A DNA stretch of 64,000 nucleotides from Anas platyrhynchos (Eukaryota > Chordata > Aves > Anseriformes > Anatidae), in contig NC_092604.1 in NCBI RefSeq assembly GCF_047663525.1, positions 10,308,001-10,372,000 of the forward strand, given 5' to 3'. A program made the translations under genes and the position numbers. Below, piece by piece: positions 11,701-43,287 of the stretch (its first letter is position 1; each line of letters starts with the position of its first letter). The notes beneath the pieces are model-generated. The model searched no databases. It was given only the letters and a program-made list of their open reading frames with translations, and was not told the DNA's origin.

Positions 11701-14700
11701 GCAGCGTCCCTGCCCTATTTGCTGCTGGGGGAAGGAGCTGGGACAAGGCAGAGCTCTGCTTGCCCATCCTGCTGGCACACACAGGGGAACCCCAAGCTGA
11801 GCCCTGCTCCGCTGCGCTCCCATCCCTTGGGCAGCCCCCTGGGACCTGGCCACGGACACAGCAGATAGAAAACCCCCATCCCAAACCCCTTCCCCTATGG
11901 GAGAGGAGCTGAGCCCACGGGGCTGATCCCGGGGATGCTGGGGGCTTCGGACACCCCCTGTCCTGCAGGGAGCCCGGTGCTCCAGCAGCATCCGAGCCTC
12001 CCCGGCAGGAGAGCGAGCTGCAGCGCACGCAGGTACTCGGCACAATTAGCCAACAAGTGGCTGTTTTGTGAGGGATTGTTGCTGATGTGTTTTAAGTGGC
12101 TTTCTGAGTGGAAAATGTTAGGCGCTGGAGAGGCCGGCAGACAAAGGGGGGGATGCATTAGATTTTATTGGTCTGGTTTGCACACATCTGACATCACTCT
12201 ATTAAGCAAGTTCGGCCCGGCTTTGGGGAAAATGAAAAATAAAACGAGGAAAAAAAAAAAAAGGGGGGGGGGGAAGAGGGGGGACGAGGGCGCGGGGAGC
12301 GCGAGCGATTCAAACAGGCAAGCGGGGGCTTAATAGCAGGAGACACTGGAGCAAACTGTGTCAACCAGATGGGACCCGGGTGCTGCGGGAGGAGAGGGGA
12401 ATTAGCCAACCCGCGCTTTGTTCCAGCAGAAAGCGCGGCCCTCTCCCCCCCAGGAGCTGCCTACGTGTGATATAATACAGCCCCTTTCAGCCGCTAAGCT
12501 GGCCAAGGACAAAAGTCACCGATAAATAGCGAGAGGGAGAGGCTGAAAGCAAAAGGCAGAGCTGCCCACGGCCCCGCTCTCTCCTCGGGCCGCCCGGCGC
12601 GTGCGCAGCCTGCGGGCAGCCCCGGGGACTTGTGCCAGGGCTGGAGGTGACAGCGGGGGACAAGGCTGGGCAGGGACACCGGGCATTTAGTGGGGCCACT
12701 GTGGTCGTCACCATTTTCTCTGCCTTGGTTCCCAGCTGGGGATGTGAGAGCAGGGACCTGGTGGCCCTGCCCAAGGCCACCGCCTGGGGACACTGAGCCA
12801 ACGCGTGCGTCCTGTCCGAGCACCCAACCCCTGGCCCCAATAAAATGGTTGAAACACCAAATTTCTCACCCAGCCCCAGCTTTCCCTGCAGCCTCGTGCT
12901 TGGAACCACGGCCCCATCACCACATTTCTCCCTGCTCCACGGCACGAGGAGCCTTTTCCCCTCCCGTCCCCCTTCTGGCACCCGGACACATCTCACTGGG
13001 AACCACAGACTGGAGTAAGGAGACCCCAAAAATCCCAGTCTGAGCTGAAAGCCATGGCCAGAGGGGGTGGGGGGCAAGCACTAAACCAGCCACAGCATCA
13101 TGCAAACAAGCAGGGGCCCAGCCCCTGCACCCGGAGGGGGCTGAAGGAAATATCGATCGCGAAAGGACCCCGGGCGAGGCGCTGGGTGCGAGGGGGGGGT
13201 CAGGGAGCAGTGGCTCAGCTGGCGGCCCCTACGGGTGGTGTGGGGGGACCAGGGTGGGCAAGGGGAGTGCTGGGGGCCTGGGGATGCCCCACGCGATGCC
13301 GAGGGGCTGAGGCCAAAGTGCTTTCGCCAAGGGGAGGTAAAACAAATCGATGAGGGGCCGCCGTGACACGCTGACCCTGGCGCTGAGCCGCGGCTTTAAC
13401 GCCTGCCCGTAAATGTGAGCGGGGCTGGGGGCACAGAGGCAGATGGCCGGGTAGGGGGGGGGTGCGAGGGGACACTTGCTGGTGGGATGAGGAAGGGGAG
13501 AGTGCTCCCAAATTGAGTGGAGACCCCCGGGGAGGGGAGGCTGGGGAGCCCAGATGCTGGCACAGGGACGGGTGCAAGGAGCAAGGTGCCCCCCGCAGCC
13601 GAGCATCGCTCCCCAGCTGGTCCCTGCTCCTGGGCACATGCCCTGCTCCATTTGGGGGGGCTTCAGGGGACACCCCAAGCTTTCTCCAAGCCCATTGCTG
13701 AGGGGAAACGTCCCCCAAAAAGAGCCGTGCGCAGGGCTGGGACAGGTCTCGGTTTCCAGCCCTCACCTCCCCGCTCCCACCTGCTGAAGCGAGGGCAGGA
13801 AGGCACCAACGGCCGCGGATCCTATTACCGGCGGCCAACAAAACCTACAAAACCTACCTGTCCCTTCCCAGCCCCTCTCCCACCGCCCTTCCCCGGGGGA
13901 GGGGGGACACAGATCCGAGGGTCCCCCCCTGCCCGCCACGATCGAGTGACCAGATGGACACCAGCCTCGCGCCGCAGCTCCTCTGTGGGTCCCTTGTCTC
14001 CCCGCAGCCAGCTGAGCTTTGACGCCCTGTCCCCCCGGGGCAGCCTTTTGTCACGGGGGCGCAGAAGGGGCCCCCCGCGTCCCTCTGATCCCCGCCACCC
14101 CCCCGCCTTCGGCAGCATAAAGCTGGCTTTCAGGGACCCCCGCGCCGGCGTTGGGAAACTCCCAGGGAAGGAGCAAGGGCGCTTCTTGTTAAACGGGGAG
14201 ACAAAGCCACCTTGTTAAGGGGTTTACAAAGGCGACCATCTCCCCCCCTCGCATGGGAAGCCAGTGGCCGGCGGCTCCCAACCACACCAGGGGGATGCCT
14301 TTCCCTCGGATGGATATAAATACTTCAGAGCCGTGCTGGGCTGCGGCTTGGGGCACCTTTGGCACCCCCCCGTAGCCATTTGGAGCTGAATCTCCGAAAA
14401 AATGGGGTCCAAATACCCATCCTGTGGCCCCGCTGGGTTTTCCCACAAACACGCTGCTGTGCTGCAGGGAGCAGTGTCCTCGGTGCCGCGAGGCTGCCAC
14501 CTGCCCCAAATTACAGGGTGGGCAGTAGCACAAGGGGATTTTCTCCCCTCCTTTAGGAAAGGTGGGACGAGGACCCCCCCCCAGGTCACTTCGCAGATGG
14601 GGAGATGGAGCCCAGCAGGTGACAGGGACAGGATCCCACAGGGACAGCCCAGCAGCCCCCAGCCCATCACCGCTGACCTCCTCGCTTCCCTCCGGCAAAA

Positions 14701-16701
14701 CGCCGTCCCTTTAGCTCTCGGGGACCTGAGGATCACATTTTCCACCTAAAAACACACGTTTTAAGCAAAATCCCAGCAGCCTCAGCACAGGCGCATTGTC
14801 CACCCCAAGAGTTTCCCCCGAACCCCCGTTTGTTCTCACTGCCTTCTGTAAGAAGTGTCCCTGCTCTGAACAGTCAGCGGGACTTTGGCACAGCCTGTGT
14901 GGGACCTTCCCCTGCTCCCATAGCACGGGGAGCAGCTCAGCCCCCCCAGGACCCTCTCCTTTCACAGTTTTGGGGGGCTCAGCACGTCGCAGCCACGTCC
15001 TTCCCCCCCAGGCCATGCTGCCCCAACCCGCACGTTGTTCGGGGTTGTTCTTAGCAACGCCTGCTCTAAAACCCACGTGCATGTTAAACCTTAAACCCGG
15101 TAATTACTTCTACCTCCAGAGAAAGGGGAAAATTGATTTTGCCATAGTGATGCAGCAGGCTGCAACAGCCGGCATTGGCTGGCCAGCTTTTAAAATCCAG
15201 GTCTGCACGGGGACGGGCAAAGATTGCCCTGGAGAAAAAAACCTGCCCCGGGCTGGCTCCAGCCTCTCCATCCCTGCCTTCCCCCTCCTGCATCCCCCCA
15301 GCCCCACGGGGTCCCACTGGAGCGAGCTGCCCACGCACGCAGCTGCTAGCAGTCCCCAGGGATGAGCAAATCCCCGTGGGGTGAGCCCTGGCAGGGAGCA
15401 AGAGCGTTGCCAAAAAAGCCAAATTATCACCAAGGAGCTCTCTCGCCCCTGCTTTTCCCTGCGGCGCACGCTCGCCTCCCACCTCCGCTTGCAGGTGGCA
15501 CTTAGAGGGGACCACGTCCCTCCTGGCATCGTCCCCACAGCCTCCTCCCCGGGGAAATGACATCCCTGGGCAGGGGGACCAGAGGAGATGGCACCTTGTG
15601 CACCTTGACCAAGCAAACCTGCACCGCCCTGGCCACCCGTGCCATGCACCCAAGGGCGGTGCTGCCACCCTGGCTGCGGGTCCCTCTCCGAGGAGCCCTT
15701 GGCCACCTCTCGTGGGGCTCTGCCAGGCTCAGGGCAGCTGCCCCTGGCCGTGACCGGCCCTAAATTGGACTGCTGCGGCTTTAAAGAGCTGTGCCTGCTC
15801 CTTGGCTTGCTGCGGGGCTGGTGGCAGCCGGGAGAGCCGAGGACACCTGCGGAGATCCTGTACAGCTGGGGAAGATTAGCCTTTTCCACTAGACAAGAGC
15901 CATTACCATGTTCCAATATACCATCACTTCCGCTAGGAGAGCCTGCAGATGAGATATCGATTGCGCTGACCCCAGACGAGCCCTTCCCTGGAGCCTGGCA
16001 GGGTTTTGGAGCAGCCCCACGGCACGGCACCGCGGGGCGCAGCCCCTGGCGGCTGGCACCCTTGCAGGAGGGCAGGAGCAGAGGGCAAAGATGGGGTGTC
16101 CAAAATATCATCCCCCTAAAGCTTCTGCTGGGGAGCTCCCAGGTGGTTTGGGCGCATCCTGCTGCTCCCCCCGGTGCTTTTTCCTGCTGCCGGGTGGCCC
16201 TGCAGGAGCCCGACGCTGCTCAGCCTCACTGGGAAGGGGAGATGCTGGGAAGCTCCACAGAGAAACCAGAAAAACGTGGGGATTTGGAGAGCTAACGGTG
16301 ATTTAAGCGGTGCAGAAATTAAACACGGTGTTGGGTTTGGAGCAACCTGGTGGCAGCACCCGACGGGAAGGGCAGGGGCTTGCTGGCTCTCCTCTATCCC
16401 CCTGCTTTAACCCCCAAAAGGCTTGTACCCGCCTCGACCTGGCTTTCCAGCAGCACCAAGCTCTGCTTTCCCTGCCTTTCCTTCCCTCCCCTGCCACCGG
16501 GGACCTGGAGCACCCAGGGGAGGTCACAGCCCCGGGACTTCAGCTCCGCCAGCAGAAAGCAGTGGGGATGCAGCATCCCCCCCCCACCTCTCCGCACCCC
16601 ACAGGGGTCGGACAGGCTCCAGCAGCCCAGAAAACCATTTCTCCCCCTCTCCTGACAGCCCTCCGCTGCTTTCTCCTCCCAAGATGGTAGCTGCCAGTAA
16701 T

Positions 16702-16752
16702 AGCAGGGAAAGTAACATCCAAGCTGGGAAAATAACATGTTATTTTCCCAGC
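16702..16752. repeat. Perfect 30-bp palindrome with an extra direct half-site
   Basis: Bases 16723-16752 form a perfect inverted repeat of two 15-base arms with no spacer; the left arm reads GCTGGGAAAATAACA. A third, imperfect copy (agcagggaaagtaacat, about 16702-16718) precedes it in direct orientation about 20 bp away. The element lies about 620 bp downstream of the ASS1 poly(A) site in GC-rich intergenic DNA. Confidence 0.95.
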
Positions 16753-17359
16753 GGTGATGTCAGAGCTTGTCACGCTCGCCGGCTCGGCAGCGGGGCGGGC
16801 AGGGCACGCCTGGACGTCCCCACGCGGCCACCACCGGGCCTGGCTGTCCCCCTGGGGCTGCAAAAAGCCCTGTCCCCTTTGGGGGGGCAGCTCTGCCATG
16901 GGATGGTGTTGTCCTGGCTGGAGACACCGACCCGTGGGCACATCCTAAACCAGGTCCATCCCCATCCTCGGCACATCCCGGGTGCTTGCACGGGGAGGAA
17001 TTGTTTTTTTTTTTGCCTCTTGGCACCTGTGCGCACGGGGTCCCCACCACGCTGCGCCCCCCGGAGCTGAACTCTCCAGAGGGTTTTTCCCTTTTCAGAC
17101 AACCCCGAGCCTCATCCCCAAAGACAAAAGCGCCACGAGCAAACCCTGGGAACCGCAAAGCGCACGGGGACGGGGACATCCCCATCACCACCGGGCACCG
17201 GGGACACCTCTGCTCCCACAGAGGGGTCCTGCTGGTGCCGAGCCCCCGGCGTCCTTCGGCAGCACTTAACCCACTACAAACCCCACAAAGCCCCCATCGA
17301 GGCGTGGAGGACGAGCAAACAAACGAGGCAGGAATAAAGCCGGGCGCTCGAGGAGCGGC

Positions 17360-17571
17360 CCCAGCGCGTGGCTGGTTTTATTTCCTTCCCCACTTCTCCT
17401 CCGGCCGGCCACCTTTTCCATGATTGCGTTTCACTCAGGGGCCCCGTAACAAAGCCATCACCTCGGTGCTGACTCCGGGAGACGAGTTACAATTACAAAT
17501 TACCACCACAATTAGCGGTGGCTCTTGGAGAAATTGGAAAGGGGAGCGGGAGGCCCACACGCGACTGATTG
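17360..17571 (-). other. ASS1: ASS1 3' UTR
   Basis: This runs from the stop codon at 17572 to an estimated cleavage site 15-20 bases after the AATAAA at 17382-17377, giving about 210 nt. I know the mammalian ASS1 3' UTR to be similarly short. The cleavage base itself is inferred. Confidence 0.75.
17377..17382 (-). terminator. ASS1: ASS1 polyadenylation signal AATAAA
   Basis: A canonical AATAAA on the minus strand (tttatt on the plus strand), about 190 nt after the ASS1 stop codon, in a GC-rich region where chance occurrences are rare. Confidence 0.8.
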
Positions 17572-39045
<21,474 letters not shown>

Positions 39046-39049
39046 GGTG

Positions 39050-41498
39050 CTGCGAGGCAAGGGGAAAGGGGTTTGCGTTGTGCTGCCCAGCGGAGGCTCT
39101 CCATCCATCCTCTGGTTTGCTCCAGAGGTCCTCAGAGGGACGATATTCCCAAATCCTGCCCCGAAGGGGAGGCTGATCTTGCTTGGCACAGGGGTGAAAC
39201 CTTCCCCAGTGTCCCCTGAACCGGCCCTGGAGCTGTCACGGTCCAGCTGGGAGCAGAGGGATGGGATATTCCAGCCAACACAAACATTACCCAGGGGATG
39301 AATAACCAGGAGGCGAGGAGAGGAGCTCCCCGTGCGTTCAACACGCAGGTTCCAGCAGCTGCTTTGGACAGAGGAGGAGCCCTTCGTGCTGCAGCCCTTG
39401 CTGGGACGAGCTCCCCGAATAAAACAAGGGCTCCCAGTGATGCTCAGCCTTGTTTCAGCCTGGGGGAAGCGAGCTGCAGGCAGCACGGGATGGGGCTCAC
39501 CATGGCACGGGGGTACCGGGAGCCCCCCGGGGCTGCAAGGAGAAAGGATGAGGGCGAAAAAGGAGCTGCAGCACCCTGCCCACAGCCCAGGCTGTGTCTC
39601 CTGGGAAAGGGTGGGCACCCTGCCTGTGTGCTGGCTGGCACAGCACCCGCTGAGCACCCGGGGCACCCCGCAGCAGGCAGACACCCCCGGGGCCGCCCCG
39701 TGCCTCCCTTTGCTCCGAGGAGCTGCGGTGGCAGCCCCACGACCTGGGGGAGCCTGGCTCAGGCAAGGAGGAGACGGCGGTGACCCGGCACATCCTGGGC
39801 ACGTGAGCAGCACCCCCGGCTGCCCAGCTCAGCCCCGGTCCAAAGTCTAATTAATTGTTATTGGGAGTTTGTCCTAATTGCGCTGCCAGGGTGAAAGCTC
39901 TGCACGGGGATTCGGTGCCCCTCACCTTTTGGCTGAGGACATCGGGGACTTCAGCCAGCAACGGGAGATGGGAAAAGATTCAGCACCCTCAGCTTGGGGG
40001 GGGTCAGAGTTGTGCAGGGGGGGATTTTGGGGGCCCCAGTGGCTCTGCTGGATGTGGGAAGGGGCCGGGGCTGTCCCCGAGGCAGGCTGTGAATGCGGGG
40101 CCCCGCAGAGGCGATGCCAGCTGACCCTTGGCCGGGAAGGCAGACGGCAGAGCCGGCCAGATCCCATCCCCAGCAGCTTTCGTGCTCCTGCCAAGTCAGC
40201 ACAATCCTGCTTTTACAAGGGGGGAGCGCCCTGTGCCTGGCTGCCCCCAGCACACCGCTCCTGGGGGGCTGCGCGTCCCCACGGCGCATCCCCATTGCGC
40301 CAAACGGAGCAATGCTCGGAGCCAGCCCAGCTCCCCGGTGCAGGATCTGGCCTCACGGAGGAGCAGGGATGTTTGACAGCCCCGTAACCACCCCACAACC
40401 ATTTAATTCGGCTCCCGAAGCCTGCCTGTGCCCCTCAGGCTGCCCCCGTGCAGGCACCACCCAGCCTTGTGCAACCGGCGTTTCCATGAGCCCTGGGCGG
40501 CTGGGTGTGGGCAGAGCTGGGTCCGTGCCCAGCACACCCCGGCTCTGCCTTTCCCTTCCTCACCAGGGCATTTACAGGAAAGGCAAATTGCCCTTCCCGA
40601 AAGGGGCCAGCCAAAGCACAACGCTGTGCTCAGGCAAACAGCCCCCTGCATCCCCAAAACTCATCCCCTCTGCAGCCTTTGGCATCGCCCAGGGATCCGG
40701 GCACCTCGCCTCGCCCCCAGGGACACATCCTGGAGCATGGGGCCACCCACAGCTGCGGCCCCATAAACACGACTCTGTGCCCACGAGGAAGGGAAAGCCT
40801 CAAAAATACAGGATAGGAAATCAAAGCAAACAGAGCTGGGCGAAGTGGAACGTTTCGGGGCTTTCTCAGCCCTGCTCATTGTGCTGCAGCCGTTTCCTTG
40901 TGAGTTAGGGCACGCTTTGTGCCAGAGCGGCTGTTGGCTCTGCCCCACAGGAATACCGAGCTGGCCTGTTTAAAACCAGGAAAAAATAAAAAGGCAGCAA
41001 GGTTGGAATAAAAAGCTTGAGTCTCTGGCAAGGAGAGGAACTGCCTTCCCCAGGCAGGAGGGCAGAGCAGCCCTGGTGCTGTCGTGGCTGGGACAAGCAG
41101 GCTGCAGGGACGTGCTGCTGGCATTGGGATCAGCCTCGGCATCGCAGGATCCCCGTCCTGACCCCACAAACAGAGCTTGAGGGCATTGGGGTGCTGCCAG
41201 CCGGGGTCCCAGCTCCTCTCCCTGGGGGTGGCCAAGCTGGGGCCGCTGTCAGGGTGGTGGGGATCACCCCGGGACTGAGCTAGAAGGGGTTTGGGAGCAG
41301 CCTGCACCCCTTTTAGTGATAGGAAGGGGCTGGGACCCCCCTGCCTGGTTAATTTGGGGACCAGCCAGCTCTTGTCCAGCACCACGGTGGCAGGAACCTG
41401 AGGCTGGGTGAAGAGGGGACAGCGAGGGGCAGGGGACGTGTCCCACCCAGCAAAGGGCCCCTTTTCCCTTCCGCCCCCCACGCCAAGCCCACACTCAC
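39050..41498 (-). other. ASS1: ASS1 intron 1
   Basis: A 2.45-kb intron between the UTR exon (donor GGGG|gtgagtg) and exon 2. It is GC-rich with no repeats and no other exon I can support. A second alternative 5' exon cannot be excluded by eye. Confidence 0.7.
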
Positions 41499-41547
41499 CC
41501 CCTCCGCAGGACGTGGGAGGCTGGCTGCCCCGGCTGCGTGTCCATCC
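41499..41547 (-). other. ASS1: ASS1 exon 1 (5' UTR, contains an in-frame ATG)
   Basis: Placed between the TATA box and a strong donor (GGGG|gtgagtg at 41499/41498). The transcription start, about 30 bases after the TATA box, is estimated at 41546-41547. The exon contains ATG at 41545-41543, and from there to the exon end is 47 bases. Adding CACC of exon 2 gives 17 codons with no stop before the usual ATG. Only the 5' end is uncertain. Confidence 0.75.
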
Positions 41548-41571
41548 TCCTCCTCCTCCTCTTCCTCCTCC

Positions 41572-41577
41572 CTTATA
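41572..41577 (-). promoter_or_regulatory. ASS1: ASS1 TATA box
   Basis: TATAAG on the minus strand within ggctataagg, followed by a purine-rich GGAGGA start region. The human ASS1 promoter is also TATA-containing with GC boxes (established knowledge). The GC-rich sequence just upstream (41580-41700) fits that architecture. Confidence 0.75.
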
Positions 41578-41599
41578 GCCCAGCCGTGGGCAGGCGGAG

Positions 41600-42345
41600 C
41601 TGCCGCAGGACTGTCCCCTCCGTGGGCACCATCCCCAGGCGAGGCCCGGCCCTCAGCCTGCCCGGGGCAAAACGGGGCAGGAGGGGGGAGAACTGGTACC
41701 CCCAGCCCCACAGGACGCAGGATTTTGCCCCGTGCTGGCTCTCTGCGCAGCTCAAGGGGCTGTCACCGCTGTCCCCCTGCTCCTCCTCAGCATCCATGCA
41801 GCACCAGGGGGGTCTCCCCAAGGCCCCACGGCAGCAGAAAGCAGCTTGGTGGAGGAAGGACGAATTTCTTGGAAACCTCTGGAAATGGAGAGGTGCAGCT
41901 CCCACGGAGCCCGGGGGCCAGGAGTGGGCAGGAGGGGAGGGGGCAGAGGGGCTGCGCTCAGGACAAAGCCAAGTTTTCCTTGCAGGCACGCCAAGAACAA
42001 CTTCAGACCTGGCCCTTTGGTATGGGAAACCCATAACCTGCAGGAAACACCTTTTTTTTGGGGCATCTCAATATGAGATGAGCGTGAGCACCCTCACCCC
42101 GGTGTACGGCTGTCTCCAAACCTTTGGGCTCAGGTCCCTCCAGCCAGCAGTGCCAGGGGGCTGAAACAGCTTTTGGGGAAGGGGCTCCACCTGCACCATG
42201 CCCCCAGGGGCCTGATCCTGCTCCTGGGACCGAGGGACCCAAGCACCGGGGCAGGGCTGTGCCCCTCGCATTGCCCCATCCAGGCAGGCTCACGGTTATA
42301 GCACAAGGTCTGGGAGAGGGGCCCGCAAGGACTGCTGAAGGAAGC
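41600..42345. other. Short intergenic gap: HMCN2 3' end to ASS1 promoter
   Basis: Under 0.8 kb separates the inferred HMCN2 cleavage site from the ASS1 TATA box. It is GC-rich with no recognisable gene. Upstream ASS1 promoter elements must lie here and may extend into the HMCN2 3' UTR. Confidence 0.7.
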
Positions 42346-42944
42346 TGCTTTCCTCATAAAAAAAAAAACTTTATTTGGAGCGAACCCATAAATAAATAAG
42401 TGCACAGGAACCTAATGGATTAAAACCAAATGGAACACGGGGCTATTTCAATACGTGGTTAATGCTGGGGGGCCCCGCGCCCTCCCTGCTCCATCCCCAG
42501 CCCCGTGGCCGCACCCTGCACCCCCTGCAGGACACTCCCTGGTCACTGTCACCCCCCTGCCCCCCCCAGTCCCGTTATCTCGTGACTGATCACAGCCAAG
42601 GCCACTTCGAGCTGTGTTTGTTCCAAAACTGCCTGCGTTGCAACAAAACCTGGTGTTTGCAGCAGGCTGGCGGGACACCTCGTCCCCCATGGGACTTGTG
42701 TCCCCCCCCGGGGCTCTGCTGAGTCAGGGACTGACCCCAGGGGAAGGCAATACAGGTGGGGGCTGCCGGGGCGGGGGTCAGGGGACAGTGAGGGCTCCTC
42801 CACCAGCAGGGGATCTCCAGCAGGGAACAGGACGGTGCGAGCTCAGCTCTCCCTGAGCCGTGTCCCCACCCGTGCCATACCGAGGGACTGGAGGTGGCAC
42901 AACCCTGCAGGGCTGGCACCGGATTTGCCCCCCCCCCAGCTGCA
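42346..42944 (-). other. HMCN2: HMCN2 3' UTR
   Basis: About 600 nt from the TGA at 42947-42945 to just beyond the AATAAA at 42375-42370. The cleavage base is inferred. Confidence 0.65.
42370..42375 (-). terminator. HMCN2: HMCN2 polyadenylation signal AATAAA
   Basis: AATAAA on the minus strand, followed within two bases by a run of 11 T, a U-rich downstream context. Confidence 0.7.
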
Positions 42945-43287
42945 TCAGTAGGGGTAGGGCGAGATGGAGATGATGATGAGGAAGATGCTGCGCCCATGCC
43001 GTGCTCCTGGGGTCAGCGCCTGCACCTGGAGGCGATGGGTGCCGGGTGCGTGCAGCGGGCGCAGCGTGGCGATGACACCTCGGCCCTGCTCGGCACGCAG
43101 GGCGAAGGGGCTGCCCCCATCCTGCTCCAGCAGCGAGAAGAGGGTGCGGGCACCGAGGGCAGTGCCCGGGGCCAGGCGCAGGACGTCACGGCCAGCGGGG
43201 ACACCGAGGGGCAGCGGGAGCAGGACGTGGCGCAGCACCGCGGGGCCATCCGCGCCGCAGTCCGGGGCGCAGTGGCTGAAGCACACC
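42945..43287 (-). CDS. HMCN2: HMCN2 last exon: fibulin-type C-terminal module
   Basis: After tggggtgcag it encodes [18 protein letters not shown] and then about 95 residues of beta-rich sequence ending [12 protein letters not shown] and TGA. The layout matches the HMCN1 end (CLKNCPPNDLEC then FIVYIAVSAYPY, from memory). This domain type closes fibulins and hemicentins and serves assembly in the matrix. Confidence 0.95.

Larger units (their letters stand above)
7645..17359. other. Intergenic region between FUBP3 promoter and ASS1 3' end
   Basis: About 9.7 kb in which I see no exon with recognisable protein sequence and matching splice phases. It holds a 26-base A run (8754-8779), CA-rich sequence (8844-8877), a T run (9251-9264), a purine tract (12250-12295) and the palindrome at 16723. 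Stretches with low CpG and higher AT (about 9050-9200 and 12030-12240) look like candidate conserved non-coding elements against the GC-rich background. That is inference from composition only. Confidence 0.6.

Noticed and set aside
13215-14218. Overlapping long open frames on both strands
   Set aside because: GC-rich sequence has few stop codons. The products are low-complexity Pro/Ser/Gly with no domain and no splice context.
14315-14322. TATAAATA on the plus strand in the intergenic region
   Set aside because: No downstream exon, CpG island or coding frame supports a plus-strand promoter. One such motif in about 10 kb is expected by chance.
41349-41711. Minus-strand frame with a run of Glu across the ASS1 promoter
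   Set aside because: The Glu run is the GGAGGA-rich sequence at and after the TATA box. The frame crosses promoter, exon 1 and intron and is not a gene.
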